In this document: piece after piece, positions 12,485-22,345 of the stretch
Layout: the number at the start of each line of letters is the position of its first letter
Numbering within the stretch: the first letter of the stretch is position 1
Assembly (NCBI RefSeq): GCF_040712315.1
Contig: NC_134015.1
Span: 12,854,945-12,918,944 of the forward strand
Length of the DNA stretch: 64,000 nt
Direction of reading: 5' to 3'
Source: Castanea sativa
Taxonomy: Eukaryota; Streptophyta; Magnoliopsida; Fagales; Fagaceae
Position numbers and translations under genes: made by a program
The notes under the pieces: generated by a model
Databases searched by the model: none
Seen by the model: only the letters and a program-made list of their open reading frames with translations
Told to the model about the DNA's origin: nothing

Positions 12485-15075
12485 CAGGGTTGAGCAATTT
12501 TGCCCAAAACAATTACAATTGCCCCCCTAAGCAAAATCTTTTAAACAAAAAGAAAAAGCAAATTAAAAATTTACAAATCTAAAATCCCAAAAAATACAAA
12601 TCGGGAAACCCAAAAAATCAGGCCAACAAGAAAGTCACCAAAATAGAAAGGCTAAATAAAATTGAGCACAATCAAAAAATTTACCAAAAACATTAGCCCA
12701 GCCCTTAAAAAATTTGAAAGAAAACCAATTTGACATCAAATCATTCCATCAAATTGCCCAAATAAAAAAAATAAAAAAAAACCCCCTAAACCAAAGAGAG
12801 ACACTAGTACTAAGACATGAGGCAAAAGGAATGAAGACTGAGACCAAAAATGCAGCAGCACCGCACGGCATGTCAATAGCAGATCTACTTCTGAGAGAGA
12901 CCAAGAAAGCACCAGCACGGTATTTCCCTCTCTCATCTTAGCTGAGCAGGTAGAGCCTCTTAGCTGAGCAACTTTCTTTTCTCTCTTTTTCAACGGAAGA
13001 TGGAGAACTTTCATACTTTTTTTTTTTTTTTTGCTAAATGAAAAATCACTATTTCTATATCAATACTTTAACTATCTTTTACTGTTTGGAGTTTGGACCC
13101 ACGTACTGGATGTTTTTTATTTTTATATTTTTTTTATGAACTACCCCTCTATTTGGTGATTTTGTTTTTTTATTACATATGCCCGCTTGAATAAAGAAGC
13201 AACAATATCAATGAATAAAGGAAAAACAAATAATTAATGGTTGTGCTTGTCTTTTTAGTGTTTTTTATTTTTTTAAAGTTGAGATGGTTTGAAATTTTAA
13301 TAGTTTTTTTTTTTTTTTTTTTTTTTGAGATAAGATAGAAATTCTATTTTAACTTAATTTAAGTATGTATGTGTGTGAGTCTCCTTCATAGAGACTTAAA
13401 CCCCGACCCTTACTCCCTACATCCTACAACACTTATACTTGAGGAGTAACTATCGCACTGAAAGTGTGCAGTGATGAAATTTTAATGGTTAGTTGTTAAT
13501 ATTTAATAAAGTTTGTTGATTTTAGTGTTATGCTATATGCGTCGTGTTATTATGTGCCTTTTTTTTTTAATAAGATTTTTTTTAATTTAACTTTGCTCCC
13601 CCTAATTTGAACTTCTGGCTCCGTCCCTGGTATACACACTGTCCAAAACAAGGGAAATCATGATTTCCCTTGTTTTTGAGGAGTGTGTGTGTGTAATACA
13701 CACTTCCCCGTTCGTTTATGTTAGTTATATTATGACGTGCGTTGTAGTAGCAGGGTGCTGGTTTCTAATGCTTATGTTTATAACTTTTATGCTTGTCTTC
13801 ATGAGCCTTACTAAAACAACACGTCTAATGAATTTTTATCTTTTTGGTTATATTGATGTTATAATCACCATTTAAAAGAAAATACTTTTTTTTTTCCAGA
13901 ATTGAGTCCAGAGGAGTGTGAAGATGTGCTTTTTAGGCAGGTATGGTGACACCTTTACAGTTTGAAATTCTCCTTTTGAGTCCAAAGAAAATTCCCTTGT
14001 CTGTTCACTGTATTATCTCTCTATCTATTTTGATTTGCACGTGGGGTCTTCTCCTTATCACCAATTATGAAACAAGTACTAAGAATGGGAAATTTAATAA
14101 ATTTGTTGTGCTCAAACCTTTAAAGGAGACTCTCATGTTCCCTTTATTGATTTAAAATCTCTAAAACAAAGAGTACATTGGCTGATGAAAAAGGAGGTGA
14201 GTATCAAATAGATATCTTGATGTGTTGTAGGCATGTATTAAGAACTCAAAACTAGCACAAAATGATTGTGGGGCTAAGCGAAATTTTGAATAGGAATTGG
14301 AATACATCAGGGACCTCCCTTCATCTTCTTGGGTCGATTAAGGAAGTCTTGTATATAATTTATGTGCTCCTAACCACTTCATTGACATTGAGTGCTTGCC
14401 TGGATGCTTGTTTGTTATGTTCTTGTAGGCTTGGCTCACATATTTCTGGAGAAGAGCAAAAATCCATGGGCTGGAACCAGACATAGCTGATGAGCGATTG
14501 CAGTTTTGGATCAACCACCAAAATAAGTCACCTACTTCACATGATGCAGTTGATGGTACTCTCTTTCTCTTTCTCTTGTTCACATTCTATGAGACAAACA
14601 CATTCCAATCTGAAGACTGTGTGTTTGCCTCATAGACTTCTTTTTTTAACTAGACTAATGTTAAATGGTGGATATATTTCAGGAACCACAAAGCAATGCC
14701 TAAAATTTTGGGATCCTCAAAATGAGTTCTTTATTTGACATGGTCCCCCTATTATGTAGTCTATTATGATTCAGACCCAAAAATCTTTGTATAGTGATTC
14801 AATGTCAATCATGCGCCACATCTTAAAAACTAACATAACATGGCGTTAATGAAATAAACCTCAATTTTCTCATTTCAATTGTTTGTAACATGGAGTGCTA
14901 TATTTTTTTAACTCAGAATATTGATTTACTTTGTTATGCTTGGATCCCATTTACAGTTGAGAAAGGCTTTATGGAGCTCAGGAAGCTAGGTATTGAAACT
15001 CAACTATGGGAAGAATCTCGCAAGTGGCTTGAGCAAGACTCCTCGTCTAAACCGCGTAGTCAGTCTGACTTCTAA
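3338..15075 (+). CDS. SCD2: SCD2, coiled-coil protein of membrane traffic and cytokinesis
   Basis: Seventeen exons assemble without a stop: 3338-3628, 4304-4665, 5191-5263, 5471-5512, 5851-5913, 6569-6618, 6703-6730, 7867-7938, 8064-8174, 8265-8325, 9115-9222, 9763-9884, 10922-10982, 11779-11820, 13900-13940, 14429-14555, 14957-15075; 590 residues, close to Arabidopsis SCD2. The start [11 protein letters not shown], the acidic [10 protein letters not shown] stretch (about 62-72), Ser/Arg repeats (about 105-180), coiled coil (about 240-365), KRCWLARYW and the [11 protein letters not shown] segment followed by ERLQFWI are all typical. In Arabidopsis SCD2 acts with the DENN protein SCD1 in clathrin-linked traffic during cytokinesis and polar growth. 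All introns are GT-AG except intron 6, which fits GC-AG. The gene holds a possible cassette exon and a hAT insertion, both in intron 14. Exon borders are by eye, but every phase agrees. Confidence 0.93.
4385..4560 (+). repeat. 63-bp coding tandem repeat in SCD2 exon 2
   Basis: Three diverged copies begin at 4385, 4448 and 4511, each starting GAACAACC. They encode 21-residue units with the shared pattern EQPxSxRSxxxxR. The period is a multiple of three, so copy-number change would keep the frame. This is the disordered Ser/Arg-rich linker of SCD2. Confidence 0.8.
6619..6630 (+). other. GC donor of SCD2 intron 6, alternative GT donor 12 bases on
   Basis: Exon 6 ends CATTTAAGCAG followed by GCAAGC, a good GC-type donor (AG|GCAAG). 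A normal donor (CAAG|GTTCAT) lies exactly 12 bases downstream. Both keep the frame with the acceptor at 6702, and the longer form adds four residues (QASR). The short form aligns without a gap to the Arabidopsis protein as I remember it, so I take the GC donor as the main site. Confidence 0.6.
9284..9690. mobile_element. Possible decayed hAT-like insertion in SCD2 intron 11
   Basis: Begins CTCTAGGGGCGGCTCAAGG followed by GCC/GGC-rich sequence, like the ends of plant hAT elements, and closes near GGGCCCTGCCCTGCC. Several GGCCCC blocks alternate with AT-rich sequence. I could not match terminal repeats or a target duplication, so borders and class are uncertain. Confidence 0.25.
11073..11132. 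repeat. 31-bp tandem duplication in SCD2 intron 13
   Basis: Two head-to-tail copies of a 31-base unit containing AAGCTCTTGCGGTTCTGTTG start at 11073 and 11104 and look identical across the shared core, which suggests a recent slippage event. It is intronic, with no effect on coding. Confidence 0.85.
12067..12093 (+). other. Candidate 27-nt cassette exon of SCD2
   Basis: A clean acceptor (CTTTTCAG) at 12066 and donor (GATG|GTAAAT) at 12094 bound 27 bases. They fit the flanking phases exactly (2 + 24 + 1) and would insert nine residues (AKPKVHSVD) between exons 14 and 15 without a stop. The protein reads well without it, so this would be an optional micro-exon, or chance. RNA evidence is needed. 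Confidence 0.4.
12424..12482. repeat. TA dinucleotide microsatellite
   Basis: About 29 uninterrupted TA units inside the hAT element. Its length makes it a likely polymorphic site. The Tyr-Ile-repeat reading frames across it are artefacts. Confidence 0.97.
13306..13474 (-). mobile_element. SINE nested in the hAT element
   Basis: On the plus strand it reads poly(T) at 13306, then a body ending with AGTGTGCAGTGA. Direct repeats TGAAATTTTAATaGTT (13290-13305) and TGAAATTTTAATgGTT (13475-13490) flank it with one mismatch. Read on the minus strand it is a 169-bp unit with a GGGTTTAAGTC box-B-like motif and a 3' poly(A): a tRNA-related SINE. It entered after the hAT element did, which gives the insertion order. 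Confidence 0.8.
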
Positions 15076-16257
15076 TACACAGTTTAATACAACTGGAATT
15101 GATGTTTCAGAGACCATATCTTTTTATGTGTTCACTTAGTTAATGAAATGAGAGACAGCTGCATATTATGAGTCCGGTCTCAATATCTCACTGATTTTCA
15201 TGTAAAATTCTCCATAGTGTTACATGGTCATTTCAATTAAAGGACTATGCAAGTAAAATTATATTGTTCCTTTCTTCTTCCTTTTCTCCCTTCCTCCAAC
15301 TCCTCTATTTTGTATCAAACAATCTATTTACCTTGTGAAGTGAATTGTTATATGCCAAGTCCTATTTACTACCTGACTTGGACCTGGTCCTCAGCTACAA
15401 GCTAATTTAGATGAAGTTAATTGAAATTCCTGCAAAATATTGATATTTAATAGTCAGTGCACCGGAAATTTTTGGAGAGAACTTCTTGCACTGTTCATTG
15501 ATCGTTGAATTTCAATATGTTACTTGGCTGAGGGGTCCCAAGTAAAATTCTAAATTTCTTAGGAAGTTAAATGCATATTGGAGAGCACCTTGAAGTTGCT
15601 TGAGTAATGATTCATTTTAAATTAAACAGGTTGTATCCTAGTATTTGAACTTACTTTTTTTTTTTATAATCCTGGTGGCTAATATGTGATTATGTGGAAT
15701 TGGGCCTAGGCTGTACTATTAAAATGTAAGAACATGCCATTTGTATAAAACTCATCTTCAACCTTAAGTGTGAGTGGGTGATAATACAGGTGAGGATGAG
15801 TGTAATTAGTGTGCACAAACTATATCCACAAAATTTGTACATGTTACATTCATTAATATTATAGCTCACAATATTACATCTTGTAGCATAATTTTGTTAC
15901 CCAGATCAACAAAAAAAAGGGAGGAAAATGCTATCTCTCATTATGAGGTGTTCCAATTCATGAAAGATATTACAATGGGATGTCAGAGGCAGAGAGGCCT
16001 TAAATTGGAATAGAAAGAGCTGGGCAGGGCTGTTTCATGCTTCATCTCAGCCATATCCATCCTTCACCAAGTAAGCCACCCTTACTTGTGGTGGTAGCAT
16101 TTTATATTAAATAATTAAAATGAATAAAAAGTTTGCAACTTAAATGTAAATATGGGGGAATTAATACAAAAGAGATTCATTTATTATTTATACTAGTGTG
16201 TAACCCCATGTATATGCATGGGTACATTTAAAAATAATCACAATTACATATATATAC
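15076..16257. other. SCD2 3' flank, no gene seen
   Basis: Holds the SCD2 3' UTR; possible polyadenylation signals are not distinctive in this AT-rich sequence. No conserved open frame or repeat was recognised. Confidence 0.5.
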
Positions 16258-16490
16258 TAGACTCTTTAGTTTTTACATCCAATAATTCACTTGCCTCAAA
16301 AATTAAAAATAAAAATAAAAAAAGATATGACACATGACGAAAAATTGAACTTCAATTAAAATTCAATTTAGAATCTAATTGAATTTAGACTCTTTGATTT
16401 TTGGACCTAATTATTCATTTGACACACAAAATTAAAAATTAGATGAGACACATTACGCAAAATTATACTCTAATTTAAAATTTAATTGGA
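16258..16490. repeat. Degenerate direct repeat, about 120-130 bp unit
   Basis: Two copies begin TAGACTCTTTAG (16258) and TAGACTCTTTGA (16387) and share a TTCA(C/T)TTG block, AAATTAAAAAT and a GACACAT block in the same order. Just upstream is CATGTATATGCATG (16208-16221), nearly palindromic. The pair looks like a decayed AT-rich transposon of unknown class. Confidence 0.45.
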
Positions 16491-16654
16491 TTTTCTCTTA
16501 GTTTTGATTATATATATATTGTATTGTTTATCCATTAGAGGTATTTTACACAAGTATATGTATTTTTTCTCCTGAAGTCAAGATTCCACTTATATATGAA
16601 AAAGATTGTTAGTAGTTTGGACTAACCTCAATTGCAACTTATGTCATGAATTCT

Positions 16655-16929
16655 TTTTCTTTTTTTTTTGATATAGGATAAAAATCTTATTCTAACATAA
16701 TTTAAGTGTGAATTATTAGTCACACTTTGTATACCATAGCTGAAATTCCTAATTTAACATAATTTAAGGAATTTTATAACATAATCTTATTATAACATAA
16801 TTTAAGGAATTTTTTGAGAGAGAAATTCCTTTTTGAATACCCGAACTCTGGTTCTTGCTTCCCTCACCCACAAAAACTTGTACTTGTAGAGCGATCATCA
16901 ATTCACCACACTAAAAATGCACGGTGGTA
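16655..16929 (-). mobile_element. SINE, same family as the nested one
   Basis: The direct repeat ATGTCATGAATTCT flanks it perfectly (16641-16654 and 16930-16943). The plus strand starts with a T-run, GATATAGGATA and CTTATTCTAACATAATTTAAG, parallel to the copy at 13306. At the other end it carries the inverse of a box-B-like motif (CCCGAACTCTGG) and an ACTTGTACTTGTAGAGCGATC segment. It is longer than the first copy because a TAACATAATTTAAGGAATTTT block is repeated near the tail. Confidence 0.8.
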
Positions 16930-16943
16930 ATGTCATGAATTCT

Positions 16944-18138
16944 AATATGACACACTTTGTACTTTTAACTCGTCTCATATTTACGAATCTCATTCCAAAC
17001 ATAAAATTAACAAAATTTACTAATCACTTTGATTCTTCTTTTAGATTCAATAGCAGACCCGCCTATCCTTTCTTTATTTACAATTTTTGGCTTCCAAAAG
17101 GTGATTTTCAAATAGGATTAAAGGTGATATTTTTCATAATTAAAAAAATTCAACTTTTCATTGCAAAATTTTCCAAAAAATATTGTTTCTTATTTTATAA
17201 AAATTATTAGTCATTACTATTGAAGTGTAGAAGATTTAATTAGTAAATTTAGTCTAGAGATTATATCCACTTTTTTCTTAATAATTAAAAAATATATATT
17301 GGGCAAAATAACCCTTTAAAAAAACTTATTTGGCTAAGTAGCCTTTTTGCCCTCTCATCTCTTCCACATAAGATTCTTATATGATTCTCAATCAGAATTG
17401 TATTTGGCAAAATAACCCTTTTTGTATTTAAAAAACATACAATTTCTCAAGTTGGGACTCCTCTTTTGAAGAGACAAATACCATGCTAATGTGTCGTTTG
17501 TTAAATATTTTGTCTATCACTCTATCTAGATATCGTCTCTTCAATCTGCTAGTAGCAACCCCAGGCTTCCCATGCATGTAGCAAGCTGCATGGCTTGTTG
17601 GTAGCATGCCATAGCTGCCCCCACATGTTGCAAGCCAAGGTTGCCGACTGCCTGAAGGAAAGACTATAGAGGGGGGGATAATGAATGAATTGAAGCGACA
17701 CAGGATTGAATTATTGAAGCGAAATATAATTGAATTTCAATGGACGGTAGCAACTAGGGGTGGAGGTACGTTGTTGGGTGGGGAGCCCCAAAAGTTTAAA
17801 ATATTTCAATAATATGGGCTAAAACATTAATTGGGCTTTTAAAATAAAATTTAATAGTTGGGACTTGGGACTCCAAAATTTAATGGGTGGCCGCTCCGAA
17901 ATAATATTTTGACTATCGGGTCTAGACTTTACATTTATGCAGTTCAAATTTTGTTTGCTGAAGTGATCCCAGCTAAATGACACTTTTACAGTTAAACCAT
18001 AAATTACTTGTTGGTTTTCTTTTTTCTTTTTTTACTTATCTGTGCAAAAGTGAAAACATGCACTATGCAACAACATAACTTTTTGTTTTTGTTTTTGTTT
18101 TTTATTTTTATTTTTGATAGCTCATGCAACAACAAGCT
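16944..18138. other. Gene-free AT-rich spacer
   Basis: No gene seen. The 97-codon open frame at 16917-17210 is AT-driven and has no family features. Near 17756 an AGGGGTGGAGG...GGGGAGCCCC stretch resembles a hAT end but has no partner. Confidence 0.45.
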
Positions 18139-19040
18139 AAGAGCATTCTTATCAAAGGTGCTAAAAATGCTAAATGTTATTTTTTAGCATTTTTAACACC
18201 TCAAATGATAAAAACACACCTACATTAAATATGCTAAATCTTAAAAATTTTAGCATTGAGCTACAGTGGAATTTCATCTTTGACATCTTACTGTAGCAAG
18301 ATGCTAGAATTTTTTAATATATTTTTTTCTTTCTCTCTCTCTTACTCTCTCTTTGTGACGTGCCTTTCTTCTCCACTGCTTTCCTCTCTCTTTCTCTTTC
18401 TCCTTCTCAGACCACCATACGCTCTCAATCTCAGTCTCAAACTCTCTACGAGATGATGTCGGAGGAGCAACACCGCAAATCGAAGCTCTTTGATGATAGA
18501 CGCCACAAGCTCCACCTTCACATTTCAAAAATCCTCGACGAAACACAAACAAGGACAACATCGTTCCGAGGCCAAAACGGCATGAACGGTTTGGGGTTCG
18601 GTTTCGGAATTGGTTTGGGGTTTGGTTTCAGAATTGGTTTGTTGACGGCGCAGATGGTTATGGTGGTGCGGCTGTTGATCTCGCCTGCAAGGTGGTGTGA
18701 GGGAGAGGTAGTGGTTGAAGGTCGAGAAGTTTGGGTGCTAAGTTGATTTGTGGGTCTGGGTTGATTTAGTGGCTTTGGACGTGGAGGGTTTTTTTCTTTT
18801 TCTTTTTCTCTGTTGTTGTTTGTGGTTATGGTGGATCTGGCTGGTGGTTGGTGGTGGTGATAGTGGGTGGATGTGGTGGCCGGCAGTGCTGGGTTGAGAA
18901 AGAGAGAGACAAAGGAGAGAGAGGCAGAGAGAGAGGAAGAATAAAAAATGATAAAGAAATAATATTTAAATGAAGTGTTAAAAAAATAGAAGTTTTGATA
19001 TAAGAGATATTGTGGAGTGGTGTGTTATATATTATAAAAA
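18139..19040. mobile_element. PIF/Harbinger-like remnant (left end only)
   Basis: Starts TAA then GAGCATTCTTATCAAAGG, the GAGCAT terminus seen in the Harbinger element at 42549, followed by the inverted pair GCTAAAAATGCTAAA / TTTAGCATTTTTAACACC and a GAGCTACAGTGG block. The middle is CT-rich then GGTTTGGGG-rich. The matching right terminus was not found, so the right border is approximate. The 128-codon frame inside (18360-18746) is low in complexity and not called. Confidence 0.45.
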
Positions 19041-20712
19041 TTCACTATTATCTGTTAAACCATGATGATGAGGTGGCTAGAGAAAAAAGCTCACCCAAAA
19101 GGTATACTGGGCTTTAGTGATTTTTTTGTTCTTTCTCTCTCTTCTATGCATGGTATTAAAAAAAAAAACATTACTTGCTTAAATTTGCAATTTTTTGTTA
19201 CTGGTTGATTAAGACTTAAGATAATTTTTATTAATTGCGCTTAATGGCTCTTCTTCTATACATGGTTTTCAAAAATAAATTTTATATGTTTAAATTTGCA
19301 ATTGTTTGTTACTAGTTGATTAAGATTTAAGATTTTTTTTTTTTCATTATGCTTAATGCAATAGTTAAATATGGGAAGTGAAAGTCATACCATAGAGGAA
19401 TTATTAATTAAAATTAAAAATTTATGATTTTTTTCTAGATTAATTTTTTAATTATTTTCTTAAAAACTAAAGAGATGATAATGGATGATTTTATTTAATG
19501 AAAGAACTTTTTCAAGCATAATTTTGGTGAGAGATGCTAAATTCTTCATTAATATATTTTGTACATCTTTATAGCAAGAAACTAATTTTTATATATTCAT
19601 TTGAGTTTAAAAATATTATAATTTATTTAATTTGATAATATTATGACTAACATATGAATTCATAATTCAGCTCCCGATGTGAAAATTTTTTACTTCGCTC
19701 TTGATGACAATAAAGTCTGCTCCGTTTGTTTCGATAAAAAACTTTTTTTAAAGATAGTTTTTTGTATTTTCTAGTATTTGGTAGTATTAGAAAAAAATGG
19801 GTCAATGAAAAACTTTTTTTGGTCAACAGAACAATTATGGCTTATTTTTAGATATTGTTTTCCACTAACATATTTTGGAAAACTACTTTATCTCATAGCA
19901 AACTAAATAAAGAAAAGTTAGGAGATTTTTTTTCAAATCATTTAAAGTTGTTACCAAACATATGAAAATGAGATAGTTTTATAGAAAATACTTTTTCAAA
20001 AATGACTCATTTTCTAGAAAATATTATTGTCAAAACAAACAGAACCACACCACATATTTAAAACGTCTATAAATTATTACTATTTTCTCCACAAAAAAAA
20101 GTAGTAAATTTTCTATCAGTGAGACGGTGAGAGATTACCAGGTCTTGCTTCTTCAAAAAAAAGAGTTTCATAATTTGTTTAGATGGAATTCACCTCTACA
20201 TTTAAATGAACCAAAAATTTTAAAATGACTACTCAAGATTTAGTACTAAAAGAACTAGTCTCTTGTAGAGACAAGATCTAGAAGAAGTTATTTCGCAAAA
20301 TAAGTTGCAAACAAATAATTATAAAAGAATTATTAAATAATATGACAAAAGATTTTCTAAGAACATTCACAATGAGCTCAACTTCCTTTTTTTTTTTTTT
20401 TTGCCTAAAATTTTGGTGAAAAAAACTCAGTGTTTCTTGCTCCAATGAACTAATAAATGCCTCATTAATTTTTTTGGGGAGCAAAACTCAATTTTGCTTT
20501 GAACAAAATCAAACTATGCAGATTTGTGATAAAAGGATTGTTTGAAGAAAAAAATAAAGAAAGAATATCTTAATATAGTGGAGAAAATAGAATTTTTGTT
20601 GAAGGGGTGTATTAAAAAAGATAGGTAATTAAAATAAAACATTAAAAAAGGTTTTTTTTAATAGAAAAAATAAAAATAGGGTTGGTAACAAAACTGACCA
20701 TAATATAAAATA
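19041..20712. other. Gene-free AT-rich spacer
   Basis: Very AT-rich, no gene or clear element. Two related blocks near 19170-19215 and 19295-19345 share TTTAAATTTGCAATT(T/G)TTTG and TTACT-GGTTGATTAAGA, so a local duplication is likely. Confidence 0.4.
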
Positions 20713-22081
20713 GAGATGGATTCAAGTTACACATTATGTAACTCTAAATAGTTACACATTTTTTAAACCACTGGATTTAAGTAGATCCAACGGTAAAAAA
20801 AAAGACCCTTATTAATGCTAATATTCTAATTAAGATCTCATTAATTATCCCTCATTTATTATATTTTTATCTATCTCTAAACCCAAAAAAATGTTATATT
20901 TGTCTCCCTCTCTCTACGTTTCTCTCTCTATCTCTTTCTCCTCCACCGTTGTTCCACCTCCATGGATAGATTGCCGGCAGAAGAAGGAAAAAAAGAATAA
21001 TAAAAAAATAACTGCGGAACATTGACATTAGAGGTTCCTGAAAAGGAAAACAAAAATGAAAACGAAGAGAAAGAGATAGAGAAGGAAAACAAGTAAATGC
21101 AAACAGAAAGCAAGAACTTGTATTAATCAATAGAAAAGTTTCACCAAAAAAGGAAAAAGATGGAACAATTTTATGATGTAGGTATTCTTTTACACGAGTA
21201 TATATATACTGGAGCACCATATCATTGTGTCCAAATGTTCTTTAGTAATCTTTTTGGTTGGAATGTGGATTGGAGGGGATAGAATTGTTTTAGGAGGGAA
21301 AGAAATATCATTACAATTTTAATTTACATACCAATGCTTTCATTCAATTTTCCATGTTCATTGCCAGCTTTCTCGTCCCCTATTATCACAATTTTTTTTT
21401 TACAACAATGAGTTAGATTAGACAGACATTAGCACACATCCGGGCTAGTAAGGGATTAACTATTCATACATGACATAAAAGAACTCAAAAAAGAAAAGAA
21501 AAGAAAAGATTCTTAACTATTTTGATTTGTCAAATTGTTGTAGCAATACCAAATTTCCACATGGTTTTCTAATCATGATTAGATAAACATCGATCTTGAA
21601 ATGATATCTCCATTTGAGGATCCCTAGTAAATGTTATCCATTCTTAACTTTAAAATTAGCCTACTAAAGAAATGCACGTCTATAATGGAGATGCATCTAT
21701 CAAGATTTCTTTGGATACTAGATGCCAAATAGCATGTGTAAAATCAAGTAAATAGTTATAATCTCTCTCTCAACTGTTATTGATAAAAACTAGTGAGTGT
21801 TCCTTTCAATTTTAGTGTTTTGCTGTTTGTTTTGTTTTTTTTTCCTGTCGGCAATCTATCCATAGAGGTGGAACAATGTTGGAGGAGAAACAGACATTGA
21901 GAGAAACGTAGAAAGAGTCGGATGTAATACTTTTTTTTGGTTTAAAGATAAGTTTAAACTATAATAAATAAAGAATAATTAATAAAATCTTAATCAAAAT
22001 TTTAGTTTAATAAAAATCTTTTTTAACTATTAGATCTAAGTATATCTAACGGTTTAAAAAAGTTGTGAGATGAACCATCTC
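20713..22081. mobile_element. DNA element with long terminal inverted repeats (Mutator-like?)
   Basis: The outer about 270 bases at each end are diverged inverted copies. GAGATGGATTCA at 20713 pairs with TGAACCATCTC ending at 22081; CTCTACGTTTCTCTC (20912) pairs with GAGAGAAACGTAGA (21899); and CTCCATGGATAGATTGCCGGC (20958) pairs with GTCGGCAATCTATCCATAGAG (21847). The central 0.6-0.7 kb is unique and has no transposase. Long TIRs suggest a Mutator-like or foldback element. The expected 9-bp target duplication is unclear in this AT-rich flank (TATAAAATA versus TAATAAATA). Confidence 0.7.
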
Positions 22082-22231
22082 TAATAAATAATAGTAAAAC
22101 CTAAATTGGATCGGACAAACTACAAAGATACTGAAGTTACCATTGTACCCAAAATGAGTAGTAGGTGTTGGAAAAGTCTAGAAGAACACTCTGCCTCATC
22201 ACTACTACTCTGTCACAAAATTGACTTGTGT

Positions 22232-22240
22232 ACTATAAAT
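22232..22240 (+). promoter_or_regulatory. CSD1 TATA box
   Basis: ACTATAAATAG lies about 100 bases before the 5' splice site of the UTR intron, placing the start of transcription near 22265. The CTAGAAGAACACTC stretch about 50 bases upstream could be a stress element, but that is speculative. Confidence 0.7.
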
Positions 22241-22330
22241 AGGATCATAGCCAAAAATACAGTCCACCACATACTCTCATTTGATTTGTGATCTCTCATC
22301 TCTACAATCTGATCATTTTCCACCGATTCT

Positions 22331-22345
22331 AAGGGGTGTTCTGAG
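22331..22345 (+). promoter_or_regulatory. miR398 target site, 5' part (joined to 23864-23869 by splicing)
   Basis: The first UTR exon ends AAGGGGTGTTCTGAG|GTGAGC. Removing the intron joins it to ATCACA at 23864-23869, giving a 21-nt site that pairs with the conserved miR398 except for two mismatches and one G:U wobble. miR398 is the known repressor of CSD1 under copper shortage. Before splicing the 3' six bases are absent, so only spliced RNA carries the complete site. Confidence 0.85.

Larger units (their letters stand above)
12353..13629. mobile_element. Non-autonomous hAT element in SCD2 intron 14
   Basis: Termini are CAGGGACGGAGCC (12353) and its inverted copy ending CCGTCCCTG (13629). 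The 8-bp sequence GTATACAC lies directly outside both ends (12345-12352 and 13630-13637). An 8-bp duplication with CAGGG termini is diagnostic of hAT. The 1277-bp body has C/G runs near both ends (CCCCCCCC at 12390, GCTCCCCC at 13594) but no transposase, so it must have been moved in trans. It holds a long TA microsatellite and a nested SINE. Confidence 0.92.

Noticed and set aside
12259..12582. Open frames with long Tyr-Ile repeats on both strands
   Set aside because: They translate the TA microsatellite inside the hAT element and have no other coding signal.
18360..18746. 128-codon open frame in CT- and GGTTTGGGG-rich sequence
   Set aside because: Low complexity, inside a Harbinger-like remnant, no recognisable domain.
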